Positions 50,256-59,352 of a stretch of 64,000 nt of DNA are shown in pieces (positions within the stretch are counted from its first letter, which is position 1; each line of letters opens with the position of its first letter). Below the pieces are notes generated by a model. It was not told where the DNA came from and ran no database searches. It saw only the letters and a program-made list of their open reading frames with translations. The position numbers and the translations under genes are program-made. This DNA is from JAVBNN01 sp031551525 (lineage in GTDB: Bacteria; Bacillota; Negativicutes; Acidaminococcales; JAISLQ01), in the NCBI GenBank assembly GCA_031551525.1, contig JAVBNN010000013.1, positions 1-64,000 of the forward strand, written 5' to 3'.

Positions 50256-51343
50256 AAAATTTATCGCGTTTTTCACGTTATAGCAGGCTGGCTTTAGGGG
50301 AGTTGTTATTTGCTTATGACAGGCTCATCTTTAAGAGTGAACAGCCTACGTCAAAAAGGTTGTTCAATCTCTTGCAAGCCAAAACCGGCGGTGTGTTGCG
50401 TTTGAAGCGACCGCTTTCTTACCCGATTGCCCTGCAACTAGAACCGACGATACAATGCCAGTTGGATTGTCCAGAATGCCCTAGGATAAAAGCCATAGAG
50501 GGATTGCCACTGGGGCATATGGAGTGGAACAGTTACGAAAAACTTATGTTGGAAGTAGGGCCATGCCTTACAGCCATCGCATTTTGGCAATGGGGAGAGC
50601 CGCTTTTACACCCACGAATTGCAGATATGATAAAACTGGCTGATAGTTACGGGATAATCACCTTTATCAGCACGAACTGCCAGATAGATATGTCTGATGC
50701 CGAAGTGCATGCTTTGGCAGATTCCGGGCTGGATATGATAATTATTTCCATGGATGGCGCCACGCAGGAAGTATATGAATCTTTCCGGGCCGGTGGGCAG
50801 TTGAGTAAACTGAAACAGTTTGTTGGGCGGTTGCGCGAATATAAGGTTGATAGTAAAAACGAACGTTTGAAAATTAATGTTCGGGTTGTGGCGACTATAG
50901 ACAACGAAAAGGAAATAGAAAAGATAAGGGAGTTTGCCGTAGAGGCGGGTGCGGATATTTTTTCTGTGAAAAGTGTCAGCCTGTACTATGATGATAGCCC
51001 AGATAATCCGGTTTTGCCGGAAAAAATGCAATACAGGTCATACCAGTACCAAAATAAAAACACACAGGAAGAATATAAAAAAATGCCGAATCATTGCTAC
51101 AAACCATGGCAATGGCCAACTTTGCGCTACGACGGCACACTTTTGTTTTGTGAATGCGACCATCAAATGACGGCTGCTTTAGGTAATGTTTTTACGGATG
51201 GCTCATTCAAGGCTGTTTGGCAAGGGGAAAAAGCTCGAAAACTGAGATCTGCCTACGGGAGCGACGGCATTATTAATCTGGAGTTTTGTCAAAGATGCAG
51301 GTATAAGCTGGATGATGCTATGCGTATAGTGGATATTTTGTGA
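50252..51343 (+). CDS. Radical SAM/SPASM-domain protein
   Basis: A 363-aa enzyme. The SAM cluster motif CQLDCPEC (Cys-x3-Cys-x2-Cys) follows the strand PIALQLEPTIQ; the C-terminal SPASM region has CYKPWQWPTLRYDGTLLFCE then CDH and FCQRCR for auxiliary clusters. It could modify a sugar, lipid or peptide; its coupling to a TIM-barrel isomerase and position in a glycan cluster favour a carbohydrate substrate. TTG start inside the preceding stop codon (4-bp overlap). Confidence 0.9.
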   Translation: MKNLSRFSRYSRLALGELLFAYDRLIFKSEQPTSKRLFNLLQAKTGGVLRLKRPLSYPIALQLEPTIQCQLDCPECPRIKAIEGLPLGHMEWNSYEKLMLEVGPCLTAIAFWQWGEPLLHPRIADMIKLADSYGIITFISTNCQIDMSDAEVHALADSGLDMIIISMDGATQEVYESFRAGGQLSKLKQFVGRLREYKVDSKNERLKINVRVVATIDNEKEIEKIREFAVEAGADIFSVKSVSLYYDDSPDNPVLPEKMQYRSYQYQNKNTQEEYKKMPNHCYKPWQWPTLRYDGTLLFCECDHQMTAALGNVFTDGSFKAVWQGEKARKLRSAYGSDGIINLEFCQRCRYKLDDAMRIVDIL

Positions 51344-51431
51344 TAGTTTAGTATTGTATATAGGCTGGCATATTCACTAAATGGGAGACTGGAAGTCAAT
51401 GTAAAGAAAAGTGGCCAAAACGGAGGGATCT

Positions 51432-52265
51432 ATGAAATATTCCGGCTATCCACCATACAGTATTCTTATGTCAGTTTATTACAAGGAAAATCCGGAATAT
51501 TTGCGGCAAAGCATATCAAGTATGCTTAATCAAACTGTACTGCCGGAACAATTTGTCATTGTCATAGACGGGCCTGCAGAAGATGGTCTAAAGTCAGTGT
51601 TGAAAGGGTTTGCAGATGAGAATGGCGATATTTTCACTTTCGTTTGGCTGCCTAAGAATATTGGCCCGGGAGCAGCCCAGCAAATCGGGTTAGAGCATTG
51701 CAGAAATGAATGGATAGCAAAGATGGATTCTGACGATATAGCTAAAACAGAGCGCTGCGAAAAACAGCTGCAGGCTATTATGCAGTTTCCACAAATGGAT
51801 ATCGTCGGCGCTTGGGAGGAAGAATTTATAGGTGCGCCGGAGAATATCCAGTGTTTAAGAAAAGTGCCGTTATCTCAGAAAGATATATACTCTTTTGCCC
51901 GGCGGCGTTCGCCCTTTAATAATCCCACAGTTTTTTACCGCAAAGAGGCCGTTATTGCGGCAGGCGGATATAAAAAACATTTCCGCTGTGAAGATTATGA
52001 ACTTTATACCAGGATGATGATGAATGGTGCTAAATGCATGAATCTTCCCGAAGTGCTGTTAAGCTTCAGGATTAGTGGGGAGACTTATGCTAAACGGGGA
52101 AATTGGCTCAATACCAAAAGTTTTATTCATGTCAGATATATGTTATATAAAAATTTTTTTATCAGTCTATCAGACTTGTTCGTTACTTGTGGCGGACAAG
52201 TGATCATATATTTCTTGCCTAATTTGTTTCGAAATTTATTTTACAAAAAATTTTTGCGTAAATAA
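51432..52265 (+). CDS. Family 2 glycosyltransferase
   Basis: A 277-aa GT-A enzyme with YSILMSVYYKENPEYLRQSI, EQFVIVIDGPAEDG, WIAKMDSDDIAKTERCEKQ (DxD motif in DSDD) and RRSPFNNPTVFYRKEAV. It adds a sugar from a nucleotide donor to a growing glycan on the cytoplasmic side. ATG 51432 is chosen for the GGAGG five bases upstream; a longer GTG frame has no site. AT-rich like its neighbours. Confidence 0.9.
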   Translation: MKYSGYPPYSILMSVYYKENPEYLRQSISSMLNQTVLPEQFVIVIDGPAEDGLKSVLKGFADENGDIFTFVWLPKNIGPGAAQQIGLEHCRNEWIAKMDSDDIAKTERCEKQLQAIMQFPQMDIVGAWEEEFIGAPENIQCLRKVPLSQKDIYSFARRRSPFNNPTVFYRKEAVIAAGGYKKHFRCEDYELYTRMMMNGAKCMNLPEVLLSFRISGETYAKRGNWLNTKSFIHVRYMLYKNFFISLSDLFVTCGGQVIIYFLPNLFRNLFYKKFLRK

Positions 52266-52295
52266 TGTGTAATTGGATATGAGGCGGGAAATGTT

Positions 52296-53585
52296 ATGAT
52301 GTTTCGGACATGCAGGAAGAATATAGCTAAAATATGCATACGAATTGCCGACAGGTATAAATTTTTATTGCTGGAGGTATTTCCCCGGCGGTGGTTACGT
52401 AAGGTCAAAAACGCCATTCTGCACGACACTGTCCTGCGCGGAAGCGGTATGCGGCTCATGTATGAGAAGGGGGAGTTTCCACAGGGGATAAACCTGATAG
52501 GCCATATAAGATCAGAGTTGGGACTGGGGCAAGGTTGCCGTTTGATGGCAAAAGCCATAGAGTGCACAGAGATACCTTTTCTGGCATTAAATTTCGACAC
52601 GGTGGTCACTGCAAACAATCTGGATACTGAATGGGAGCATAAATTAACTAAAAAAGCCGTGTACAATACAAACATAATTCATGTCAATCCGGGACAGATG
52701 GATGTTTTGCATATGATGTTGCCGACAGATACGTGGAACAAAAGATATAACATAGCCATATGGCTATGGGAGTTTGAAGAGTTTCCTGAAAAGTGGTGCA
52801 AATACTTCGAACTGGTTGATGAAGTGTGGACTCCTTCTTCTTTTGTTACCAAGGCTATTTCGTCAAAAGCACCTATGCCGGTTATCACTGTTCCGTATGG
52901 CATATACGCCGATACAGATCTGTCAATGGATCGACAATACTTTGGGTTACCTGAAGATGCGTTTCTTTTTTTGTGTATGTACGATGTGAACAGCAACAGA
53001 CTTAGAAAAAATCCGAATGCCGCTATTGAAGCCTTTAAAAAAGCTTTTTTACCAGAAAGCAAAGAAGTCGGGCTGGTTGTCAAGATAAATAATATTAACG
53101 ATATTGAAAAAAATATTCTGCTTAAAGCAGTTGCAGGTTACGGTAATATATACATTATCGGCTACAACATGAGGAAAACAGAGGTTAACTCTCTTATAAA
53201 AAGCTGTAATGTGTTTGTTTCACTGCATAAAAGCGAAGGGTTTGGTCTAGTTATGGCGGAAGCTATGTATTTAGGTCGTCCCTCTGTTGCAACAGGTTGG
53301 TCAGCAAATCTGGATTTTATGACTGAGAACAACTCCTGTCTGGTAGGCTACGAACTTGAGTATTTGGACAAAGAATCGTACTATCCGGATTTATATGAAC
53401 CGGGGCAGCGGTGGGCTTTACCGGATATAGAACAAGCAGCAGGCTATATGATAAGATTGTACGAAGATGTTACGTTTTATAACGAAAAGGCTCTGCAAGG
53501 CGAAGCGGAAATAAAAGAGCATTTTTCCATACAGAAGAGCAGTGAAAAAATCTTTGCCAGATTGAAAGAACTGGAGTTGATATAA
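52296..53585 (+). CDS. Group 1 (GT4-type) glycosyltransferase
   Basis: A 429-aa GT-B enzyme. GINLIGHIRSELGLGQGCRL is near the N-terminus, VDEVWTPSSFVTKAI in the middle, and the donor site VFVSLHKSEGFGLVMAEAMY (EGFGL and the Glu pair) is near residue 310. The pattern resembles retaining glycosyltransferases of surface-polysaccharide clusters. Last gene of the AT-rich cluster. Confidence 0.88.
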   Translation: MMFRTCRKNIAKICIRIADRYKFLLLEVFPRRWLRKVKNAILHDTVLRGSGMRLMYEKGEFPQGINLIGHIRSELGLGQGCRLMAKAIECTEIPFLALNFDTVVTANNLDTEWEHKLTKKAVYNTNIIHVNPGQMDVLHMMLPTDTWNKRYNIAIWLWEFEEFPEKWCKYFELVDEVWTPSSFVTKAISSKAPMPVITVPYGIYADTDLSMDRQYFGLPEDAFLFLCMYDVNSNRLRKNPNAAIEAFKKAFLPESKEVGLVVKINNINDIEKNILLKAVAGYGNIYIIGYNMRKTEVNSLIKSCNVFVSLHKSEGFGLVMAEAMYLGRPSVATGWSANLDFMTENNSCLVGYELEYLDKESYYPDLYEPGQRWALPDIEQAAGYMIRLYEDVTFYNEKALQGEAEIKEHFSIQKSSEKIFARLKELELI

Positions 53586-53713
53586 TAGTTAGGGCGGGAC
53601 AAGGTGTCTTATGAAAGATAGTAAAAAAATCTTAGTACAGAAGGAATAAGATTCTTTTTCGCGAAATAGATTATTGTAAAACTGTTATATAAAATAAACG
53701 AAGGAGGATACAA

Positions 53714-54514
53714 ATGAAAAATATCAAGCTACATGTCCTGGCTCTGATTCTGATCATAGTAGCCGAACTCATCGGCGCGAAGGTCTTCAAGGTCGGGCCC
53801 GGCACTATCGTTATCGTGCCGATGTTTTATGCACTTATTATCGGCGTCCTGCTTACCCCGAAATTTCTTAATATTGCAAAACAGCAGGACATGATCGACG
53901 CCTCATCGCTCATCGGTATCACTCTCATGCTTCTGATGGCGCGCTACGGCACCCTGGTCGGCCCCACCCTGCCAAAGATCATCGCGGCCAGTCCGGCGCT
54001 CATTCTGCAGGAACTCGGCAATATTGGAACAGTGCTTTTAGGCATACCGGTAGCGGTCATGCTCGGTCTCAAACGGGAGGCCATCGGCGGCGCGCACTCC
54101 ATAGCGCGCGAGCCTAACGTAGCCCTCATCGGCGATATGTATGGTCTCGACAGCGCGGAAGGGCGTGGCGTTATGGGCGTATATATCAGCGGTACGGTTT
54201 TCGGTACACTGTTTATAGCTCTTTTGACCAGCTTTTGCGCGGCTTATCTGCCTTTCCATCCGTATTCCCTGGCTATGGCCAGCGGGGTAGGCAGCGCCAG
54301 TATGATGACCGCGTCGGTCGGTTCGCTGACCTACATGTACCCGGATATGGCGCCTCAATTGGCGGCTTTCGGCGCGGCAAGCAACATGCTCAGCGGCCTC
54401 GACGGAGTGTATATGTCGCTGTGGATGGCTTTGCCGCTTTCTGAATGGCTGTATAAGAAATGCTACAAAATGAAATACGGGCACTTGCCGGAAGGGGAGG
54501 AGGCGAAGAAATGA
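53714..54514 (+). CDS. DUF3100 membrane protein, first of a transporter-like pair
   Basis: A 266-aa integral membrane protein with about 7-8 helices, DUF3100-like. Conserved-looking segments are GAHSIAREPNVALIGDMYGL and SGVGSASMMTASVGSLTYMY. A strong AAGGAGG site precedes the ATG. Its stop overlaps the next membrane-protein gene by 4 bp, so the two probably form a two-subunit carrier. Substrate unknown; such proteins may be linked to M20 amidohydrolases, which I could not check. Confidence 0.82.
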   Translation: MKNIKLHVLALILIIVAELIGAKVFKVGPGTIVIVPMFYALIIGVLLTPKFLNIAKQQDMIDASSLIGITLMLLMARYGTLVGPTLPKIIAASPALILQELGNIGTVLLGIPVAVMLGLKREAIGGAHSIAREPNVALIGDMYGLDSAEGRGVMGVYISGTVFGTLFIALLTSFCAAYLPFHPYSLAMASGVGSASMMTASVGSLTYMYPDMAPQLAAFGAASNMLSGLDGVYMSLWMALPLSEWLYKKCYKMKYGHLPEGEEAKK

Positions 54515-54957
54515 GTATGGCAAACAACTTTTTGGTTTTATTGATAGTAGGCGCTTTGTCTTTGGTGGCCAATCTCGTCGGCTATAAAAATGCCATTATC
54601 GACGCTGCCCCCGGCATGGCGATACTGATTGCCATCACCCTGGCCGGCATGATCATGGCCAAAGCGCTTCCCGGAGGCATTCCGGCCGTCGCCTATGTGG
54701 TGACGCTCGGTTGCATAATGACCTATCCGGGAGTTCCCGGAGCGGCTTATATCAACGCCTGCATGACCAAAGTCAGCTTCCTGTCACTGACGACGCCTAT
54801 ACTGGCTTACGCCGGCATCGCCATCGGTAAGGACCTTGACGCTTTCAAGCGGACAGGCTGGCGGATAGTGGTACTGGCTTGCGTAGTATTTACGGGTACG
54901 TTTCTCGCTTCGACTGTTATCGCCGAACTGACCCTGAGAGTTTTGGGGCAAATTTGA
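54511..54957 (+). CDS. Small membrane protein, second subunit of the DUF3100 pair
   Basis: A 148-aa protein with about five hydrophobic helices (LVLLIVGALSLVANLVGY, AILIAITLAGMIMAKALPGG, VVLACVVFTGTFLASTVIAE). ATG overlaps the stop of the DUF3100 gene (ATGA), indicating coupled translation. A terminator follows. No named family recognised; function by context only. Confidence 0.78.
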   Translation: MSMANNFLVLLIVGALSLVANLVGYKNAIIDAAPGMAILIAITLAGMIMAKALPGGIPAVAYVVTLGCIMTYPGVPGAAYINACMTKVSFLSLTTPILAYAGIAIGKDLDAFKRTGWRIVVLACVVFTGTFLASTVIAELTLRVLGQI

Positions 54958-54976
54958 TAAAAGAACCGTTTTATGC

Positions 54977-55012
54977 ATATCCAGGCCGTTTTTTGCGGCC
55001 TGGATATTTTTT
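54977..55012 (+). terminator. Terminator of the DUF3100 operon
   Basis: ATATCCAGGCCG and CGGCCTGGATAT form a perfect 12-bp stem, followed by TTTTTT. Confidence 0.92.
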
Positions 55013-55094
55013 AAATTTTATGTGTGGGAATTTGGCCGTAAATGTTGTAAAATATATACGTATATTTTAGTCATTACAAGCGGAGGCCGTAATA

Positions 55095-55559
55095 ATGCCA
55101 GAAGAATTGTTTTCCACCACCTTACCAAGCGTAATACACAATAACGAGATCGGCGACGAGCTCGTGCGTATCGGCAGGGAACAGAGCTACCCTATCACTA
55201 AGGCAAAACTTTATAGCAAACTGGACAAATACGCCGGATTTGGGCCGAATTATATGATAACCGCCGAGCGGCTGCCGCCCATACCCGGTGGCTGGAAGGC
55301 CGATATAACCTCTTTTGAGCCACAAGTGCGGCAAATCATGGTAAATGTGAAAGAAACAAAAAACGGCAGCGGAGACGTTGAATATAAAGTCAACGACTTG
55401 GTGCTGCGCATGATCGAAGAGTACAGAAAAGACGGCCTGGTCGTAGACACGGGCGGTGGCTGTCAGGAATTTTACGGAAACAAGGTACGCGTTATGACCG
55501 TTTCCGGGCATCCTATTCTGGTCGATGATTTTGAAGGGTTTGTCGAGGATATGCGCTGA
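55095..55559 (+). CDS. Hypothetical protein, 154 aa, upstream of DUF1934-argS-pyrG
   Basis: A soluble protein starting MPEELFSTTLPSVIHNNEIG, with no signal peptide or membrane helix and a Gly-rich stretch VVDTGGGCQEFYGNKVRVM. I recognise no family. A GGAGG lies upstream of the ATG. Its stop is 1 bp before the DUF1934 start, so it belongs to the same operon as argS and pyrG, suggesting a conserved cytoplasmic role. Confidence 0.72.
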   Translation: MPEELFSTTLPSVIHNNEIGDELVRIGREQSYPITKAKLYSKLDKYAGFGPNYMITAERLPPIPGGWKADITSFEPQVRQIMVNVKETKNGSGDVEYKVNDLVLRMIEEYRKDGLVVDTGGGCQEFYGNKVRVMTVSGHPILVDDFEGFVEDMR

Positions 55560-55560
55560 C

Positions 55561-55989
55561 ATGGCGCTAAAGCCGGTAGACCTCACCATAGAGAGCGTCC
55601 GCCGAAACTGTGAAGGGGTGGAGGACTCGATAACCACCTTTGCCCAGGGTAAGTGGGCAAAACATAAAGACGCCGTCTACGTGGAGTATGACGAACCGTC
55701 AGAAACGGGTATGGAAGGGACGCATACCGTTCTCAAATGGTCGGAAGGCAAACTCCGTCTGACCCGCCGCGGCGGGGTGGAGCATTGTCAGGAGTTTGCT
55801 CCCGGCGGTGTTTCCGAGAGTCTCTATGAAACGGCCTATATGTCCATACCCATGAGCGCCAGGACACATCTTGCCGAGTGCGCTATGACGGAACACGGCA
55901 TGGAAATATATGTAGAATATTTCTTTAGCTTGGGCGGCGAGCCACAAGGGCTTACCAAACTGCGCATTTGGGTTAGGGAGGATTCATAG
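55561..55989 (+). CDS. DUF1934 (YwiB-like) beta-barrel protein
   Basis: A 142-aa protein of the calycin-like DUF1934 family, commonly encoded next to argS in Firmicutes. Visible pattern: VYVEYDEPSETGMEGTHTVL, WSEGKLRLTRRGGVEHCQEF and a C-terminal YFFSLGGEPQGLTKLRI. Function unknown. ATG 55561 directly follows the upstream stop (TGACATG); the longer frame overlaps that gene. It ends 1 bp before argS. Confidence 0.88.
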   Translation: MALKPVDLTIESVRRNCEGVEDSITTFAQGKWAKHKDAVYVEYDEPSETGMEGTHTVLKWSEGKLRLTRRGGVEHCQEFAPGGVSESLYETAYMSIPMSARTHLAECAMTEHGMEIYVEYFFSLGGEPQGLTKLRIWVREDS

Positions 55990-55990
55990 G

Positions 55991-57646
55991 TTGAATATAA
56001 AAGACAGACTGGCAGCGGCAGTCAATGACGCAGTGAAGCTGGCTATGCAAAAAGGAAGTGTGCCGCAAGGCATGATACAGGAGGTACAGCTCACTGTGCC
56101 GCCACAAAAACAGTTCGGCGATTTCGCTACCAATTTTGCCATGCAGGCGGCGAAAAGCCTCAAGTGCAACCCGCGCGCTCTGGCACAGACGATAAACGAC
56201 CATCTCGACGCTCCGTTTGTCGAGCGTCTGGAAATAGCCGGGCCGGGTTTTATTAATTTCTTTTTGAAAAACGACTGGCTGTACGACATCCTGGCCGATA
56301 TAGCGGCCCAGGGCGAAAAGCACGGCGACCTGCCGACGCGGCCGGAAAAAATACAGGTGGAATTTGTCAGCGCCAATCCGACCGGTCCTCTGCACGTCGG
56401 GCACGGGCGCGGCGCGGCAGTGGGCAGCGCTCTGGTGAATGTCCTGCGCGCTGCGGGGTTTAAGGTGGAGGCCGAATACTATATAAATGACGCGGGCAAC
56501 CAGATAAACAATCTGGCCGCCTCCGTAAACGCACGTTATCTCGAATGCCTGTCCATACCCTGCGATTTTCCGGATGACGGCTACCACGGGGCGGACATCA
56601 TCGCCACCGCCGAGCGCATCGTCCAAGCGGACGGCGACAAATACTGCCGTCTGCCTACGAAAGAGCGCCTGGCGCTCTTTCGCGAACTGGCGCTCAAGGA
56701 AAAGATCGCTCTATTGAAAGAAGATCTCGAAAAATTCAACGTGCATTTCGACACATGGTTCAGCGAGCGCACCCTGCACGAAAACGGCGAAGTGGAAAAA
56801 TGCTGCACCGAACTTACCGCCAAAGGGTATATGTATGAAAAAGACGGCGCCCAATGGTTAAAATCCACCGCCTTCGGTGACGACAAAGATCGCGTGGTCA
56901 TTAGGGAAAACGGGATACCGACTTATCTCGCCTCCGACATTGCCTACCATCAAAATAAATTCGAACGCGGTTTTGATACACTGATAAACCTGTGGGGGGC
57001 CGACCACCACGGCTATATAAAACGCATGAAAGCGGCCTGCGAGACACTCGGCTACAGTGGCGGCCGCCTCGAAGTGCTCATACTCCAGATGGTCAGTCTG
57101 TACCGGGATGGCGAACTGGTGAAAATGTCCAAACGTACTGGACAGAGCGTCACGCTCAATGAGTTGATCGAAGAAGTAGGCACGGACGCCGCGCGCTTTT
57201 TCTTCATCATGCGTTCCATCGACAGCCAGCTCGACTTTGACCTCAACCTGGCCACCGAGCGTTCCAATGAAAACCCCGTTTACTATGTACAGTATGCGCA
57301 TGCGCGTATTTGCAGCATATTTCGGCAGATGTCGGAAAACGGCATAACTATGGCAGGAAACGCCAAACTGCCGCTGTTATCTAGCGAATGCGAGATAGAC
57401 CTCATAAAGAAACTGGGCGAATACCAGGAGGAAATAGCCAGCGCCGCCCACGACCGGGCGCCGCACCGCATAGCGCGCTATGTGCATGAGTTGGCTGGGC
57501 TTTTTCATACTTTTTACAATCAGTGCCGCATCCTCGGTGTGGACGGTGATTTGCAGCAGGCCAGGCTGGTTCTCGTGCTGGCGGTGAAAAACACCGTGCG
57601 TCATACACTTGGCATATTGGGCGTGAGTGCGCCCGAACAAATGTAG
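55991..57646 (+). CDS. argS: Arginyl-tRNA synthetase
   Basis: A 551-aa class Ia synthetase. The HIGH-type motif is ANPTGPLHVGHGRGAAVG and the KMSKS-type motif VKMSKRTGQSVTL; the N-terminal Add-1 domain (1-110) and the C-terminal DALR anticodon domain (about 430-551, YVQYAHARICSIF) are present. It charges tRNA-Arg. TTG start 1 bp after the DUF1934 stop; no strong ribosome site, so translation is probably coupled. Confidence 0.97.
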   Translation: MNIKDRLAAAVNDAVKLAMQKGSVPQGMIQEVQLTVPPQKQFGDFATNFAMQAAKSLKCNPRALAQTINDHLDAPFVERLEIAGPGFINFFLKNDWLYDILADIAAQGEKHGDLPTRPEKIQVEFVSANPTGPLHVGHGRGAAVGSALVNVLRAAGFKVEAEYYINDAGNQINNLAASVNARYLECLSIPCDFPDDGYHGADIIATAERIVQADGDKYCRLPTKERLALFRELALKEKIALLKEDLEKFNVHFDTWFSERTLHENGEVEKCCTELTAKGYMYEKDGAQWLKSTAFGDDKDRVVIRENGIPTYLASDIAYHQNKFERGFDTLINLWGADHHGYIKRMKAACETLGYSGGRLEVLILQMVSLYRDGELVKMSKRTGQSVTLNELIEEVGTDAARFFFIMRSIDSQLDFDLNLATERSNENPVYYVQYAHARICSIFRQMSENGITMAGNAKLPLLSSECEIDLIKKLGEYQEEIASAAHDRAPHRIARYVHELAGLFHTFYNQCRILGVDGDLQQARLVLVLAVKNTVRHTLGILGVSAPEQM

Positions 57647-57703
57647 TCAACGGATTTTCAGACTGTGTAAAGCCTGATATTTATAAATCTTAGGAGGCTA
57701 GGG

Positions 57704-59323
57704 ATGGCAAAGTATATTTTTGTTACAGGCGGTGTTGTTTCATCATTGGGGAAGGGAATAACAGCGGCGGCTCTGGGGCGTCTTTTGAAAAGCCGCGGGC
57801 TGAAAGTCACTATCCAAAAATTTGACCCGTATATCAATGTCGACCCTGGCACCATGAGCCCTTACCAGCATGGTGAAGTATTCGTAACCGACGACGGCGG
57901 TGAGACCGACCTTGACCTTGGGCATTATGAGCGCTTCATAGACGTCAATCTGAGCAAGAGTTCCAGCGTGACCGCAGGCAAGATATACCTGTCGGTCATC
58001 AACAAGGAACGCAAGGGCGAATATCTCGGCAGTACCGTGCAGGTCATACCGCACATCACCAACGAGATCAAAGAACGCATCTACCGCGTGGGGCGCGAAG
58101 ATAACGCGGACATAGTCATCACCGAGATCGGCGGCACGGTGGGCGATATCGAGAGCCTGCCCTTTCTTGAGGCCATCCGTCAGGTCAAAAAAGAAGTCGC
58201 CAGAAACGACGTCCTGTACATACACGTCACTCTTATGCCGTATATTTCGGCAGCCGGCGAATTAAAAACCAAACCAACCCAGCACAGCGTAAAAGAACTC
58301 CGGGGCATTGGCATCAGCCCTGACCTCATCGTCTGCCGCACGGAACACAAGATATCCGACGAGATGCGCGACAAACTGGCGTTATTTTGTGATATCGACC
58401 GCGAGGCGGTTATACTCAACTACACGGTGGACAGCATCTACCAGGTGCCGCTGCTGCTTGAAGAACAGGGTATGGACACCATCGTGATGGACAAACTCGG
58501 CCTTGAAGAACGTCCAAAAGACATGGCGGCCTGGCGCGAGATGGTGGGAAATATACTAAAACCGCACCAACACAATGTTACCATTGCTATAGTCGGCAAA
58601 TACGTCAACCTGCCGGACGCCTATCTGAGCGTTTCGGAAGCCTTGCGGCACGCCGGCATAGCCAGTGACGCCGGTATAAAGGTGAAATGGGTGAACGCAG
58701 AGACCATCGAGTCGGAAAACCTGGACGTTAAAGAACTCTTGTCGGACGTGGGCGGCATACTGGTGCCGGGCGGCTTTGGCGAGCGGGGCATAGAAGGAAA
58801 GATACGGGCCATAACTTACGCCCGTGAGAATAAAATACCATTTTTAGGCATCTGCCTCGGTATGCAGTGCGCGGTCATCGAATTTGCCCGCAGTGTATGC
58901 GGCATGGCCGGCGCCAACAGCACAGAATTCAGTAAAGAAACCGCCTATCCGGTCATCGACCTTATGCCGGAGCAGGCCACGGTGGATGCTAAGGGCGGCA
59001 CCATGCGCCTCGGTATCTATCCTTGCAAAGTTCCGGAAAGTACCCTTACCTGCAAGGCCTACCAGGACGAGATAATCTATGAGCGCCACCGCCACCGTTA
59101 TGAATTTAACAATGCTTACCGCGACATCCTGCCGGAAAAAGGACTGGTCATCGGCGGTACTTCCCCTAACGACCGCCTGGTCGAGGTCATAGAACTGCCC
59201 CAAAACGTGCACCCCTGGTTCCTCGGCACGCAGTTTCACCCGGAACTCAAGTCGCGCCCGACCAACCCGCATCCTCTTTTCAGGTCCTTTATCGCAGCCG
59301 CTATTGATTGCCAAAAAGCCTGA
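57704..59323 (+). CDS. pyrG: CTP synthase
   Basis: A 539-aa enzyme making CTP from UTP, glutamine and ATP. The N-terminal synthase domain has FVTGGVVSSLGKGITAAALG and KFDPYINVDPGTMSPYQHGE; the C-terminal class I amidotransferase has PGGFGERG, FLGICLGMQCA (nucleophile Cys) and the final HPELKSRPTNPHPLF (His-Glu). Full length. AGGAGG site. Confidence 0.98.
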   Translation: MAKYIFVTGGVVSSLGKGITAAALGRLLKSRGLKVTIQKFDPYINVDPGTMSPYQHGEVFVTDDGGETDLDLGHYERFIDVNLSKSSSVTAGKIYLSVINKERKGEYLGSTVQVIPHITNEIKERIYRVGREDNADIVITEIGGTVGDIESLPFLEAIRQVKKEVARNDVLYIHVTLMPYISAAGELKTKPTQHSVKELRGIGISPDLIVCRTEHKISDEMRDKLALFCDIDREAVILNYTVDSIYQVPLLLEEQGMDTIVMDKLGLEERPKDMAAWREMVGNILKPHQHNVTIAIVGKYVNLPDAYLSVSEALRHAGIASDAGIKVKWVNAETIESENLDVKELLSDVGGILVPGGFGERGIEGKIRAITYARENKIPFLGICLGMQCAVIEFARSVCGMAGANSTEFSKETAYPVIDLMPEQATVDAKGGTMRLGIYPCKVPESTLTCKAYQDEIIYERHRHRYEFNNAYRDILPEKGLVIGGTSPNDRLVEVIELPQNVHPWFLGTQFHPELKSRPTNPHPLFRSFIAAAIDCQKA

Positions 59324-59352
59324 CGTTATTACGAACAAAGGAGGGGTATGAT

